Counted from the first letter of the stretch, positions 1 through 11,869 are shown. The stretch is DNA of 64,000 nucleotides from Dasypus novemcinctus (GCF_030445035.2 NC_080676.1:9710940-9774939), one strand, 5' to 3'. Numbers and translations are program-made. Notes: generated from the letters alone by a model not told the origin.

Positions 1-1265
1 CCTTTTCTAGAGAAATGGAAACTTAGCGGAGTATTATATATTGCCTAGGAGTTACCTCCTGAAAGTCTCCTTGTTGCTTAAATGTGGCCTCTCTCTAAGA
101 CAAACTCAACATATAAACACACTACCTTTCCCCCCATGTGGGATATGACTCCCAGGGATGAGCCTCCCTGGCACCAAGGGATTATTATCAAGCATTGACA
201 AGCAATGAATCTGGAAAAAGACCATGACCAAAAAGGGGAAATACTAAATACATATGGGTTTTTTATGGCTAAGAGACTTCAAAATGAGTTGAGAGGTTAT
301 TCCAGAGGTTACACTTATGCATGTCTCAGCAAGATCTCATTGACTGCCACAGTAAAAAGTGCCTCAAACAGTGGGGCTCCTGGGGATTTAGAGACATCTA
401 GACAGTATATCTCAGGAATTCAGCACCTTGTCAATGAGACTTACTTGGAATATATGCTCTCTAAGGTAAGAGAGTTAGACTTATTTATAATTTCCCTACA
501 CATGGCTCTTTTGCCTCTTTTATTTGAACCTATAATTAGCACTATACATGTTAAATATAAGTCCCAGAGACATAAATCTTTGGTCTCTTCATATGCTGGT
601 TGAGCCCTGAATCTCAGCAGAGTTGCAACACCTACTCACCAGTTCATTGGAATGACCCAAGACAACTAACAAAAGGATGATGATGGACATCGCCCATCCC
701 AGGAAACAGAGAGTATCTGCAACTGCAAGCAAGACAGTTATGTCCATCTGCCCCATGGGATCTAAGCCCCCTCTCATTCAGAAATAGGGCAGGCATCACC
801 AACCTAAAATCCTTAAGATTGAGGAATGCACAAAAGGTGGAAAGCAACTATGGACTAAATTAGACTTATGATTATTCTAGCAATGGAAGAAATTGTATCA
901 TTGATATAATGGCACTGGCTACCATAGGTTCAGAGGGGAGGGAGAGGGAAGAATAGATGCAATGCGGGGGTATTTTTGGGATATTGGAATTGTCCTGCAT
1001 AACATTGCAATGACAGATACAGGCCATTATATACACCTATAAAATTGTGTAGGGCAAAGTGGAAACTATAACGTAAACTATAGTCCTTGGCTAGTACAAT
1101 GCTTCAATAAATATGTGTTCATCAATTGTAACTAATGTACCACACTAATGAAAGATGTTGTTAATGTGGGAAAGTGTGGGAGGGGGAGGAATGGGGCATA
1201 TGGGAATCCCCTATATTGTCAAGGTAACATTTATGTACTCTAAAGCTTCTGTAAAATTTTAAAAA
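1..1265 (+). mobile_element. LINE-like 3' segment (xenarthran L1 3' UTR type)
   Basis: No conserved reading frame is visible. The segment contains phrases typical of mammalian L1-type 3' tails, such as CATCAATTGTAACTAATG followed by a TACCACACTAATG block near 1120-1150, then a G-rich tract and an A/T-rich tail near 1255-1280. The same TACCACAC motif recurs elsewhere in the window on both strands, in other L1 3' UTR blocks. The 5' edge lies outside the window. The class assignment rests on remembered sequence style; an ERV internal fragment is the main alternative. Confidence 0.45.
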
Positions 1266-2639
1266 AAAATTTTTTTTAATTAAGTTATAATGAAGTTACA
1301 GGGAAAAAAAAGAGAGGATACATGTGGAGTTCCCTGTCAACTAAAATATTCTTTATTAGTAGCCATATCTCTTTGAAGTTTCGCTTATAAAACCTCCTAC
1401 GCCAATTCCATCACGTTAGACAGGGCAACAAACCTAACCGTCTGACTAACTTTCATGTTGGTGCGTGCATTCAACTGAGGCAGGGGTGACCGTGTGCCTT
1501 GTGGAGTGAGATGGCTTATACCTTCGCCACTGGCAATTGGACAAATGCCTTGAACAGGTTCCCATATGGAGACTCCATTTCACTCCAGGCAACCATTTAA
1601 AAAATGAGGCTGCTGATTTTCTAGGGGACGGAGTGAGAGAGAGCAGGCCTGCCCACATATGTCGCCATCAGACGGTATCGGGTGAGGGAGTGATTCCTCA
1701 CATCCTCCCCCTGGAAGTTTGCTGCTCCAGCATCCTTCCCTCTGGGCAGGCTCGAGGGCAGCCTGACCTTTCCAGGACCCACTGCAGCCAAGATCCTCAT
1801 GCCTGCGGGGTGAACGACTGTGTGCCTGTGTGCGCGGGCCTGCTTCCCTGCGGGTGATTTTAGGGGACGTCTCAATATTTGGCAGTTCTCTGGGTCCCTT
1901 CAACTGTAAGGGTGTCATCGTGAGCCGAGGCTGAAACTTGGGGGAGTCTTCGGGTGTTCCTCTTTCATGCATTTGGGCAGAAGAAAAATCTGGACGCAGC
2001 GATGTCGCTGGGAGGCCGCTCTCAGGGCTGCTGAACTAGTGTCTGGCTATGATTATGTTTTTGATGAGAGAAGATTCTTCTGGGAAGCCCTGTGAGTCAG
2101 GACCCCCAGGAGGCCTCCTGGCTGAACGGCTTCGAATGAGTCACCCTGCCTCTTGGCGCGCGTGAATAAACGGAAGCTAATGCCGCCGGCCTTCACCCGT
2201 CTCCTCCGCTCATGACCTTCTTGCAAAAAGGCGCAGCAACACGGAAATGTGTTATCAAAACCTTTCCCTTTGCTGACCCTTCGCCTTTCCTGCAGTCCCA
2301 TGTCCAACACCGCACTTCAGCAGTTTGGCATCTCATTTTTTGCTCTTTACCTTGTCTTCCTTTTTCTCCTAATGGCTTTTTCCCCTCAGTTGAATCATTC
2401 AGGTCTCTCGATGATCTCCTGTGCGTGGAATTTTCCCAGCCTATCATTCAAATTGTGGCTCCTTCCATTCATTCATTCAGAATGTCCCATTACTTCAACC
2501 AAATCCATCAGTGAATCATTCCCTGAATACACTGCAGATAAAACCCTTACTCACACTTCTCATTTTGCCTGGATACACCCCACCACCACCACCCCTTGGA
2601 TTTTATGTTCTCTGTTTATGTAAGTCTATCGAAATCCCA
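1266..2639. other. Unassigned intergenic sequence
   Basis: I recognise no gene or repeat here. Short open frames occur on both strands but overlap one another, lack coherent composition and resemble no known family. The stretch around 1900-2220 is somewhat richer in CpG but shows no promoter motif I can support. Confidence 0.4.
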
Positions 2640-2850
2640 CCTCCTCCGAGGAGCCCTCCCTGACTGCTTTAGCCCATGGCCAGTATTCCTGCCCCATTGC
2701 CCTAACTGAACTTAGGACCCTTTTGTACTTGGCTTGGGCTCTAGCTGATTGTTGCCTGCATCTTATCTGCCCCACCTCTCCTCTGTGGCAGGGATCCTGT
2801 CTTATGCTTGATTGTTGGGACAGGCTGTAATATGTAACGGGTGTTCCATG
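2640..2850 (+). mobile_element. LINE-2 (L2) 3' relic
   Basis: The run beginning with a GAGGAGCCCTCCCTGAC-like phrase, continuing through a cysteine/leucine-rich middle and ending near GGCAGGGATCCTGTCTTATGC, follows the usual order of an L2 3' end in sense orientation. It is heavily diverged, as expected for a mammal-wide element, and has no coding capacity left. Confidence 0.6.
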
Positions 2851-4747
2851 ATGTTTGCTCCTGATAATGATGAAACGATCTGCCGCACTGAGCATTTGTT
2901 CCTGGAGCCCTCGGGTTCTACGAGGAAGCTGCAGGTGGAGTGGGGGAAGGGGATGCAGTAAAAAGAAACCCAAGGTCAGATCAGCTTATATTGCTTCTGC
3001 ATTGAGGTTTTGAGCAGCATTCATTGAAAATAAAAAAATCATTGCTGAAAAACTGAAAACCACTGGCCCGCAGTGTTATCTCCACCCCTAATGTGATAAA
3101 GAGTAGGGGGCGTTCATCCCCCTGTTGAAAGGCAGGCCTGTAGCACAGAAGAACCATCGGGAAAAGGGATGGTAAAAGCGTGGGCATTTTATGCAGCACC
3201 TGGAAAACCTATCTGTCCTGTAGGAAGGGATTTCCTAGACAAATGAACTTGCTAAGACCAATTAAATTCTAGAAGCTTGCATTTTGGGTCCCAAGAGGTC
3301 ACCAGTGACTGAAGCTCTTAGTGAGGTCAACGAGCATTTGGAAGACCTGCCTTCTTTTGTCAGGGCCTTTGCAGGCCTTTAAGGACTCCTGTGGACAGGG
3401 TAAAGCCTGGGCCTCAGGCTCTTTGCTCCAGTAAAAGCTACTTTGGATGGAAGAGATGAAATCCAACTCCAATGAGCAATACAAAGGGAACAGCCTGCTG
3501 CCATCTGACTGCAGAAGGCCTGCCCCTCACATCAGATTTGTAAGAGGAGACCCTGCGGTTGACTGGGCACAGTCTGTGTTGAGTTGTCCACTCCCTTCCT
3601 AATCAAAGAGAGGGTTATGAAGCACCAACCATACAGGATGGCTAGACAAGGAAGATGTGGGGGCGGGGAGAGAGTGCCTGGCATTGCAGTGACCCTTGGC
3701 CTGGCGCCCACATGGACACAGACTCATTGCCATTTGCAGGGGTTTTGAGAATGCCCATCTCTGGCGCAGGCACTGTGAGGTTGCAGAGGGTATTTTCACC
3801 ATCAGATTCCATCAACGATTGTAAGGTTCTTGCTTCCTTCTGGGCCAGCACCCTCATCCACCAACCCCACCCCGCCATGGACTTTGCAGTGTAGAATGAA
3901 GGTTGGTTGGGCAGTTTATTGGCCTTGCCATCGGCATCAGTGGAAATCAGAAAATAGGAGGCTTATGGTGAAAATCACATATAATCAAAATGTCTCTTGG
4001 GGATCCTTTAAATCTCCCATGAAATATGGGACACATTGCTTCTCAGGAGGCCCAACACAGCCACGTTTTCCTGGAGCCCCAGGACAGACCAGGTTTTGAG
4101 GCAGACAACCAGGCTGATGTGGTTGCTTTGCACTCAGGGTGCACGTTTTTGTAAAAACCTTTAAACATTAGATCCATTCTCATCTAGAATAGAGAGAATT
4201 ACACCCTAGAGAAGGCCAAGGGGACCAAGTGTCCCTGGAAAATACAGGTTCCCTCTGGGGCATCTCCTCTTTGGAATGGGGGAGTGATACCGCACAACAT
4301 TAATTCGTTTTCTTTCTTTCTTTATGCCAAGGGCATATGGTTAAATTGACTTAATTGCATGGGATGAGATGTCATGTAAAATGTCTCCCCCATTTGGCAC
4401 TTATATGTCTTTTCTTCATACAGTGATAAGGTGCTCTTTGAGGCAGGGAAAACATCTTGCAGCTTATAGCCTCTCTCCTGGGCCTCCCCCAGCGCCCCTC
4501 AGACCCCAGCCCCTTGCATGTTCCACCTCCTGCTTGAATATTCCTGGGTTAACTGGCTGAGTCTGACTGTACTGGGCTTGGTTCCCCCATCCGAGAAGTG
4601 AATCTTAACTAAGGAAGGGAAAAGGTGCCTAAAATAAAATACTTATGTGAATTTGAACACCTAGCTCAATACAGAAGGCTGATCTGTCAGATCATCTTTC
4701 AGGGGGCTTTGAGCAGGCATCTCCCTAAAAATGAAATAATGGGCTAG
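2851..4747. other. Unassigned intergenic sequence
   Basis: No gene, RNA gene or confident repeat was recognised. Composition is near the window average, and open frames are short and mutually overlapping. Confidence 0.4.
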
Positions 4748-4925
4748 ATCGGTGATCCTCAAATCTGGCCATTCACAAGAATCACTTAGAGAATGAAGAT
4801 TCTGATTTGGTAGCTCTGGAGCAGGCTAAGAATCAGCATTTCTGGCACTGCTTTTACCACCACAAAGTCCTGCGCCAGCGCCACCGCCGCTGCTGGGCCA
4901 GAGCCGTGCTTCGCACACGCCTGGC
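4748..4925. mobile_element. hAT-Charlie type MITE relic (MER5/MER20-like)
   Basis: The left edge resembles the hAT-Charlie terminal phrase (GGTGATCCTCAAATCTGGCC against the common GTGGTTCTCAAACTTG). The middle carries TCACTTAGAGAATG and TCTGATTTGGTAG blocks found in these short nonautonomous DNA transposons. It has no transposase and is very diverged. The GC-rich stretch at 4870-4920 may be unrelated host sequence. Confidence 0.5.
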
Positions 4926-4976
4926 AAGGGGGCTTCTTTGGAGGCTCTGATGGGAGAAACCACCTCAGGGCTGGGA

Positions 4977-5085
4977 ACTATTTCATGGAGTGAGAATAAT
5001 AATAGTCCTCAGCCCGTGCGATGTGGGTTTGTTGTGAGGCCTCAATGACTAAATATCTGTGAAGTGCCTGGCATGAAGTAAATGC
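4977..5085 (+). mobile_element. MIR SINE relic
   Basis: Blocks for the MIR 3' half appear in order: AGAATAATAATAGTCCTC, then TTGTTGTGAGGC, then GTGAAGTGCCTGGCATG and AGTAAATGCC. The tRNA-like 5' half is absent. Confidence 0.7.
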
Positions 5086-5454
5086 CAAACAAGTGTTTTC
5101 AAGTAAGAATCATTTTTAAATTTCCATGCCAGTGTTATCTACCCAAAAACTCCAACCTCACCTGCTGAAATAAATAAAACCGACTTTCTTCAGATGCCAG
5201 GTGAAACACTAGGCTCAGATGCAGTTGAAAGCCTGGCTAAGACAGTTGGAAAACAAATACAGGGGCTTTAGTGTGAATGCTACTCGCTATAATTTTCATT
5301 GCCCAGGAACACAGAGAACCCTCAAGATCGGGTCACACCTGCTGTTCCAGACTGCGTAACCCTCATCATCTGAGGCCGGAAAAGGCGGGACCAGCTCCCG
5401 CAGGCGCTGGACTTCCGCGGTGGCCACAGCCATGCCAGCATAAGTATACATCGC

Positions 5455-5510
5455 CGCCTCCCCCTCCTCCTCCCTCCTCCCTCCTCCCTCCTCCCTCCTT
5501 CCTTCTTCAA
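5455..5510. repeat. (TCC)n / CCTCCCT simple repeat
   Basis: An uninterrupted run of CTCC and CCTCCCT units forms a polypyrimidine tract on the + strand, directly before an L1 3' UTR-like block. Confidence 0.9.
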
Positions 5511-5765
5511 TACTGCTTTAAAAATTTTAAAGTAGCTTTCGACTATAGAAATATTACCTCAAAAATATACAGGATTCCCATATGCCCCACCTCCTTCCCC
5601 TCCAATCTTTCCGCCATCAACAACATCCCTCATCAGTGTGGTACATTTGCTACGGTTGATGAACCCCTATTGAAGCACTGCTGCTAACCATGGACTACAG
5701 CTTACATTAGCGTTTACACTCTGTCCCGCACAATCTTGTAGGCTATGACACTTAGACTTCTTCTT
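5511..5765 (-). mobile_element. L1 3' UTR fragment
   Basis: On the + strand this reads GTGTGGTACATTTGCTACGG, then a TGATGAACCC phrase and CATGGACTACAGCTTAC. This is the reverse of the TACCACAC...CATCAATTGTAAC block seen near 1120 and is the same family as 28430-28800, 29262-30390 and 33690-33880. It has no coding content. Confidence 0.55.
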
Positions 5766-5799
5766 GAAAGGACCCAGCTCACCTCCCCAGTGGTCTCCC

Positions 5800-6035
5800 A
5801 AGACAGGTCTCTGCTGGCCTCTCTGTCCTCATCTGTTGATCCTGCCTCTAGTCTCCATCAATCACACTACCCTGTGTTGCTTCATCCTAGCAATTATCAC
5901 TATTTAAAGTGATCTTATTTAGGAATTGATCTATTTATGTCTTTCCCACTAGAATGCAAACTCACCTGTGTCATACTCTCCTGTTTCACAACACCTAGCA
6001 CGGTGCTTGATGCTCAGGAAGCGTTTGTTGAACGC
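5800..6035 (+). mobile_element. LINE-2 3' relic
   Basis: The order of phrases matches an L2 sense 3' end: a CCTCTAGTCTCC block, CACTAGAATGCAAACTC, then CACCTAGCACGGTGCTTGATG and a GTTTGTTGAACGCA end. Confidence 0.7.
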
Positions 6036-6559
6036 ACAAACCAAAATAGTATCAGTGAGTATGGAATTGAAGGGAGAAATGCTGCCTTCTTTCTCTTTTG
6101 CTATAATCACGTTTCAGTATCCTGCTCCTGGGAGCTGTTCCCCAAAGCCTGGGGTTCTGAATCCGACTGTCCTGTGTGGGAACTGGGAACCAAGGGAGAA
6201 GGCTCCCTCCCAATTTTCTCTCGAAGGCTCAGACCGCACCTGACCGCTGGAAAATGGGGCGTGTGTCTTAAAGTCTCATTTAAGTGTGAAAGAATTGATT
6301 GGTGCCTGGAAAACACTTACTCTTGGAAATATCCACATAGTCTAGATGGGAGACATCAAACCCAAACCAAAAGCTCTGTTAATACCTGGGCCTTTTTCCC
6401 CAGGGTTTCCTCACCTGAGCAACTGGCATAGTTTTCAGTTTACATCTCATTTCTAAGATTTATTATTTCATATATTCAAATGAAACATGGGTTGAGCATC
6501 AAAAAGAAACAATTCTTAATCATGGGTCATAGATAAATTTGGAAGTACAAGCAACGCAA
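6036..6559. other. Unassigned intergenic sequence
   Basis: No recognisable gene or repeat. An open frame of about 160 codons crosses the end of the L2 relic and this interval (5937-6431), but it has no domain and no composition unlike its surroundings, so I read it as chance. Confidence 0.4.
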
Positions 6560-6750
6560 GCTTTCGTGCAGTGTTCCTCAGCAGGCCCAATGATTGCCTC
6601 TGGGGTGGGACACTACTTTGTGGTGTGGGACTTCCCCATAGACAGACATTTAGCATCCCTGGTCCCTGGAGAACTAAATGCCAGTACCTGGAGTCTTTGT
6701 GACAACCAAAAAATGCCCCAAGGCATTTCCAAGCACCCCTAGGGTGGTTT
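6560..6750 (-). mobile_element. MER5A-type hAT-Charlie MITE
   Basis: The + strand carries the reversed MER5A order: TTTAGCATCCCTGGTCCC, then a short gap and TGTGACAACCAAAAAATGCC, then CAAGGCATTTCCAAGC. Length is close to the usual ~190 bp for this nonautonomous element. A second copy lies at 40865-41075 on the same strand. Confidence 0.75.
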
Positions 6751-6759
6751 TGTTTTGTT

Positions 6760-7790
6760 TGTTTTTTTATATTGGAAATTTTTATTATAAATAAAAATGA
6801 GCAAAATGGTATCGTGAAAAGATAAATATTGTCAGACTGGATTTTAAAAACCCAACTATTCTACTGCTGCTTATATAAAAACACTTCTAAAACATAAGGA
6901 TATAAAAAGGTTGAAAGTAAAAGTATCATCCTAGAGGGTGATTCTGCCTTCTTTTGCCTTAAATGTGGTGTTTTAGCATCATTTTGTTTGTGCAGCGTCT
7001 TACTTTCTTAGGGCTGCCATACAAATCACCACAAACTGGGTGGTCTAAAAAGACAGAAATTTCTTCTTTCACAGTTTGTAGGCTAGAACTCGGAAATCAA
7101 GATGTCGCCAGGGGTCCATACGCTTCCTCCAGAGACTCCAGGAGAGAGCCTGCCCCTTGCCTCTTCCAGCTTGTGGTGATGCAGGTGCTTCTTGGCTTGT
7201 GGCTTCTTCACGCCTGTCTCTGCCGCCATGGTCCCCTCTCCATTTTCCCAGAACTCCCTCTGCCTCTCTGTTATAGGGATACATGTGATGACATTTAGGG
7301 TCCACATAGATAACACAAGATTAGCTCCTCCTCTCGGAATCCTTAATCATGTCTTTTGCCATATAATGTAATGGTCACAGGTTAGGGCATTAGGAAGTGA
7401 ATATATCTTTGGGAGACCATTTCTCAGCCTACCACAGGCAATTTTAACATTTACTTTGTAATTAAATAAGTAATACATTCTCCTGTAAAACGATATTATA
7501 AATTAGGCTAAAGACTCCTTTGGTTTCCACCTCTAGTTTTAGTCACCACCCCATTTTTTGAAGAGTAACTGAGGTGATTTCTAACCTTTTATACCTTTTT
7601 CTATACGTTTTCATCATATACAGAAACCTGTGTACGTTTGTTGCTGTGTCTATATTTTTCATCTGCAGCTTAAGTTTTTCACGTCACAATATGTTTCAGA
7701 GATCTTTCCATGTCAGAACACATTGAGATAGCTCATCCTTTGTAACAGCTGCACAGTATTTTACCGTCCTGATGGGCCTCTTACAGAGAG
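6760..7790 (-). mobile_element. Old L1 3' fragment, interrupted by a MaLR LTR
   Basis: The sequence on either side of the LTR at 6989-7436 is AT-rich and carries L1/HAL1-like 3' UTR phrases on the reverse strand, such as TTTCAGAGATCTTTCCATGT and ACAGCTGCACAGTATTTTACC near 7700-7765. It has no coding potential. The assignment to one continuous element split by the LTR is inference. Confidence 0.35.
6989..7436 (-). mobile_element. MaLR LTR fossil (MLT1A-like)
   Basis: The + strand shows the reversed MLT1 landmark GGGCTGCCATACAAATCACC, followed by the AAGACAGAAATTTCTTC block, a CTTGCCTCTTCCAGCTTGTG block, and a TG...CA-consistent end at ACCACA. It is an ancient, eutherian-age LTR with no internal region nearby, broken and non-coding. 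Boundaries are approximate because I could not see a clear target duplication. Confidence 0.75.
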
Positions 7791-8160
7791 CTGCAAAGGA
7801 AATTATTACCCTACATGAGGCGGTATTTGTGGTCTGGTCACAGGACTAGATTAGACAAAAGCTGATGTCATTTTGAGTCATTCCCTCTAGCCCTGCTGCT
7901 GGCCACAGAACAAAGTGGTGCCTTGACTAGAAATTGAGAGAGTATCTCTAAGCCTGGGTATCCTAGCTGCTTTAGAAGCACAGCTCTCTGGGTTTGTTGC
8001 ACCGAAACGGTTTCATTTCTTTCTTTAACCTCTAGTGTGGCATTTTCAGTGAATAAGTTCTGGTTCTAAAGGAGTGTATTTGATGACCCCCTTTGTCTCT
8101 GAGTCTAACAATACATGAGGAAGATGTTTACTTTCATGGGTAATTACAGGTCTATAAATC
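7791..8160. other. Unassigned intergenic sequence
   Basis: Nothing recognised; moderately AT-rich and without long frames. Confidence 0.4.
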
Positions 8161-8164
8161 GAGC

Positions 8165-8335
8165 ACCTAATACCAGGCACTTTCATTCCTTCTCTAATCC
8201 TCACGACAGTCCTTCACAGCAGGTATCATTAATTCAATTTTATAGGTAGAGAACTGATACCTAGAGGGGTGAAATGATTTGCCCAAAGTTTGTAGGTTAG
8301 TAAGTGGCAGGGCCTATACACAAACCCAGAGCTTG
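8165..8335 (-). mobile_element. MIR SINE relic
   Basis: The reversed MIR order is clear: ACCAGGCACTTTCATTCC, TCTAATCCTCACGACAGTCC, a GATACCTAGAGGGGTG block and AGTAAGTGGCAGGGCC. Confidence 0.75.
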
Positions 8336-8364
8336 CTCTCAGATGACAAGATGATAGCATCAAT

Positions 8365-8600
8365 TTATTTATTCAGCAACATTTCAAGTACCTATAATGT
8401 GCTGGAATCATACCCAGCACTAGGAATACAGCAGTAAACAGGGCAGATAAGACCTCTGACCCCATAGAGCTTACATGCTAGTGGGAAAGACGATTAAGAA
8501 GTAAACAAATACACATTCTCATTTAGGGAGCATTAAGCACTGTGAAGAAACATAAAGCAGGGTAAGGGGACAGTGAGTTGCAGGGTATTTGTATTTTTCT
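8365..8600 (-). mobile_element. L2-like relic
   Basis: Phrases TTTATTCAGCAACATTTC, ATAATGTGCTGGAATC, GAATACAGCAGTAAACAGGG and AGAGCTTACATGCTAGTGGG match a very common mammal-wide repeat usually annotated as L2 in antisense. A second copy of the same phrases occurs near 24690-24840. Confidence 0.5.
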
Positions 8601-8659
8601 TACACTCTAATAAGACAGAAAGTTTGAATTAACTGGAGAGTAAAAAAGATGATTAAAAA

Positions 8660-9665
8660 ACTTTACCTAAAGATTAAAGTTGGAAAATCATACATCTGAT
8701 AAGGGACTTGTATCTACACTATATAAAGAATTTTTACAACTCAGTAATAAAAAGACAGGGAAGCAGATGTAGCTCAAGTGATAGGTCTTCTGCCTACCGT
8801 ATGGGAAGATCTGGGTTCGATCCCTGGGGTCTACTGGTATAAAAGAAGAAGAGAAAGCGTGCCTGCACAGTGAGCCAGTGCCCGTGTGGTGAGCCAGTGC
8901 CCCGTGCAAGTGAGTCACGCAGCAAGATGATGATGCAACACAAGAGAGACAAGGGGAGAGTCAAGGTGAAGCGCAGCAGAAACCAGGAACTAAGGTGGCC
9001 CAATTGACAGGGAACCTCTCTCTCCATCAGAGGTCTCCAGGATCGAATCCCAGTGAGTCCCAGAGGACAGAAAATGAGAAGAGAAGACAACACAGACAGC
9101 AAAAACAGCGGGGGGGGAGGGGGGGGGGGAGGAGAAGGGGGAAAATAAAAAAAATAAAATAAAAAAAAATAGAAAGACAACACAATTGAAAATGGGTAAA
9201 GTATCCAAGAGAAATTTCTCCAAAGATATACAGACGGCCAATTAACACATGAAAAGATGTTCAACATCATTAGCCATGAGGGAAATGAAAATCAAAACTA
9301 CAGTGAAATACAGCCTCACACCCACTAGGATGTCTATAATAAAAAAGACAGACAATAACAAGTGTTGGTGAGAATCTGGAGAAACTGGAACTTTCATACA
9401 TTGCTGGTGGAATTGTAAAATGGTGCAGCCATGTTGCAAAATAGATTGGGAGTTCCACAAAATGTTAATTATAGTTACCTCATGATCTAGCAATTCTACT
9501 CCAAGGTATATAGCTAAGAGACTCGAAAACATATGTCTGCAAAAAAAGTCGTGCACAGATATTCATAGTCATATTATTCATAATAGGCCAAAAGTGGAAA
9601 CAACACACATGTCCATCAGTGAATGACTGGATAAACAAATATGGATTGTCCATACAATGGAGTAT
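8660..9665 (+). mobile_element. L1 ORF2 3'-terminal segment, split by a SINE
   Basis: The DNA follows the familiar C-terminal ORF2 order of mammalian L1: AAATTTCTCCAAAGATATAC, GGAAATGAAAATCAAAAC, GGTGAGAATCTGGAGAAAC, ACATTGCTGGTGGAATTG and TGGATAAACAAATATGG, ending in ATGGAGTATTATTTGG. It is 5'-truncated and carries stops in every frame, so it is inactive. A dimeric SINE interrupts it at 8758-9172 with target copies AAAGACA on both sides, so the SINE is younger than the L1. Confidence 0.85.
8758..9172 (+). mobile_element. Dimeric tRNA-derived SINE (armadillo DAS type)
   Basis: It begins GGGAAGCAGATGTAGCTCAA with an A-box-like head and a first B-box GGTTCGATCCC, then a spacer with repeated GAGCCAGTGCC phrases. 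A second tRNA-like unit follows (GGTGGCCCAATTG ... AGGATCGAATCCC), and then a G-rich and A-rich tail at about 9111-9172. AAAGACA is duplicated at 8751-8757 and 9173-9179. It is inserted into L1 ORF2 sequence. Confidence 0.85.
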
Positions 9666-10330
9666 TATTTGGTGGAATTGCCTGGGAACCAAGTTTAAGG
9701 GGAGATGGGAGAGCCATGGAAGACGCCTATAGAGCACCGATACCAGAAAGACAAGTAGCGATAGACGACTCTGAAGGAAACAAAGGGTTTGGCTGAAAAG
9801 CCAAGGGAGAGCATTGGTACAGTGGAAATCAAGAGAGAACTTTCAAGAGGAACTTTCATTAGGACTGAATTTCAAGGAAGCAAATGCTATAGTGAGGTCA
9901 TTGATTAAAAAAACAAGCAGAGATGACCACCACACAAATGATGTCAGTGATGACATCCTGGTCTGGACACAACAACTGAAAGACATTTCTGGATCAACTG
10001 AAGAAAGTGGAAAGTAGAACATGTAGCAGACGATATTACAAAATTATTGTTAATTTTCTGTGATAATGATACTGCAGATATGTAGGAAAATGTCATTTTA
10101 AAAAATGCTTACTGAAGTATTACAGCATGAAATATCAATGTCTATTATTTGTTGTATAATGCCACAGCAAAAAAAAAGGGATGGAACAATTATGGCAAAG
10201 TGGTAGCAACGGTTTAATTTAAGGAACAGGTATATGTGTTCATTATTCCCCTCTACTTTTCTATTTGAATATTTCATAAAATCTAAAGTAAACAAACTAA
10301 CACATGAAACCTGAAAAAAGGCCACAGGAT
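9666..10330 (+). other. Unidentified tail after the L1 segment, with a 67-codon frame
   Basis: Immediately after the L1 phrase ending ATTATTTGG the sequence changes character. An open frame at 9814-10017 is rich in Lys, Ser, Asp and Glu, but I recognise no family in it. The part after 10040 (TGTAGGAAAATGTCATTTT, then TGCTTACTGAAGTATT) resembles a mammal-wide repeat 3' end. It could be a captured cDNA fragment or simply old repeat sequence; I do not claim a gene. Confidence 0.3.
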
Positions 10331-11869
10331 TCAGCAGAGTAGAGAACCCTGGCAACCCTTGGAAAATAGCCATGGCTGAGAAGCAGGTGAAACACAGAGA
10401 TTGTAGCGGATCTGAGGTGAGGCAGGGCAGTGGGTACAGAACACTTACACAAGAAGTTTTGCTTTAAAAGAAAGGAAGGAAATAGGAATAGCTAGAAAGG
10501 GACAACAAAGGCAAATGAAACAGGCCAGTGAGAAGCTAAAGGCTAAAGGTGTTGGGAGAAACCGTAGTTCAGGCAGCGAAATAAGAATGTGAACAAGGGC
10601 TCGGGCACGGGGTTTGGCTCAGGAAGAGGATGCAGCTGCTCTTTAAGCTGGGGCATAGGGGGAAATTATCTTGTCTGAAAAAAGTTGAGTGACAGTGAGT
10701 GAACAAATCACATATGCTAATATATGGAGCTGTAGGCGTTTATATACAGTTAGGGTATTGACTATAACATCAGAAACAAAGCAGCCAACTACTTCCCATC
10801 AGCTTCTTACATTTTGGGAATGGCACCATGACACTCTATTATCAGGATAGGCCTGTAGAGAACACCATGCTTGCTGGAAATTTAGGACAGGGAAGTAAGC
10901 AGGCAGGAAAAGGAAATACCATGGGTAAAGTGAGCATTCTTCCCCGCTCAGGGAAAAGATGGACAATCACAGCATCCAAGACCCAAGAGTGGGGCCAAAC
11001 TCCTGTTTACTTTATGACCTGCCACAGAATCCTAGCAAGCTTCCCTCTACAGAGGCAGGACAGAGACATCATTTGGGGAGTTCTGGGTGTGGTAGGTCAG
11101 TGGAGGGCATCAAGACACAAGGGCCGGCCATCGGAGATTCGATGGATGACGTGAGGCCTAAGCGTGTCTCTGGCTAGGCTACAGGGCTGGGCTTCGTCCA
11201 GGAAGGGGGTGAGGTAGGAGATGGGGAAGAAGGTCTCTGAACAAAGGAGACCAAGCAGGTGGAATGTTTTCTCCCTTGGTGGCCACAGATTCCGGAAGAT
11301 GCTACCTAGGACAATCACGACACACTTGGGCTTCTCATCCATGCAGGAGCTTTGTTCTCTGGCCTGTAACAGCAGAGAGGGGTATTCTCAGCCCCTTGTT
11401 AGTTGAGGATTCTAGGGCAGGGTGGAGCTGACTGCAGTGAAATGCAGCAATATCTTGAGAATTACAGCAGAGCTAGGATCAGGCAGCGATCAAGGTACCA
11501 TCTTCCCCCTAGGTAAAGAAATATCCACAAAATCTCTGCCTCAATATTGAATCATCCTGAGATGGTTACACGGCTCGGGCCCATATTAATTGTCTCCTTT
11601 TTCTTGATGCTCCAGCATGCCGTTGTGTAAATTACTAGTGTTGCTAGTAATCCTCAGTGTTGCTCAACCTTTTCCACTCAAGGACCTCTAATGATGGAAG
11701 AGAGAAAACTTGGATAATAGGAACTCTGGGGGATAGGACTCTAAACAGTGTCTAAAGCACAAAATGTATTCCATGTTTCCTATTTACCTTAGAAACCCAT
11801 GTGTACTTTTAATTCTAGTAATAGTAGACTTTATTCTAGTCATGGTTAAGTTTGGCTGTTTTAGTTGGC
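10331..11869. other. Unassigned intergenic sequence
   Basis: No gene or confident repeat. A short stretch near 11660-11700 (GTTGCTCAACCTTTTCCACTC) recalls a hAT-type MITE edge but is too brief to call. An open frame of about 108 codons at 10828-11154 shows no domain. Confidence 0.4.

Noticed and set aside
8794-9270. Open frame of 158 codons on the minus strand, rich in Phe and Pro
   Set aside because: It lies across a SINE, its G-rich tail and L1 sequence; its composition comes from the simple repeats.
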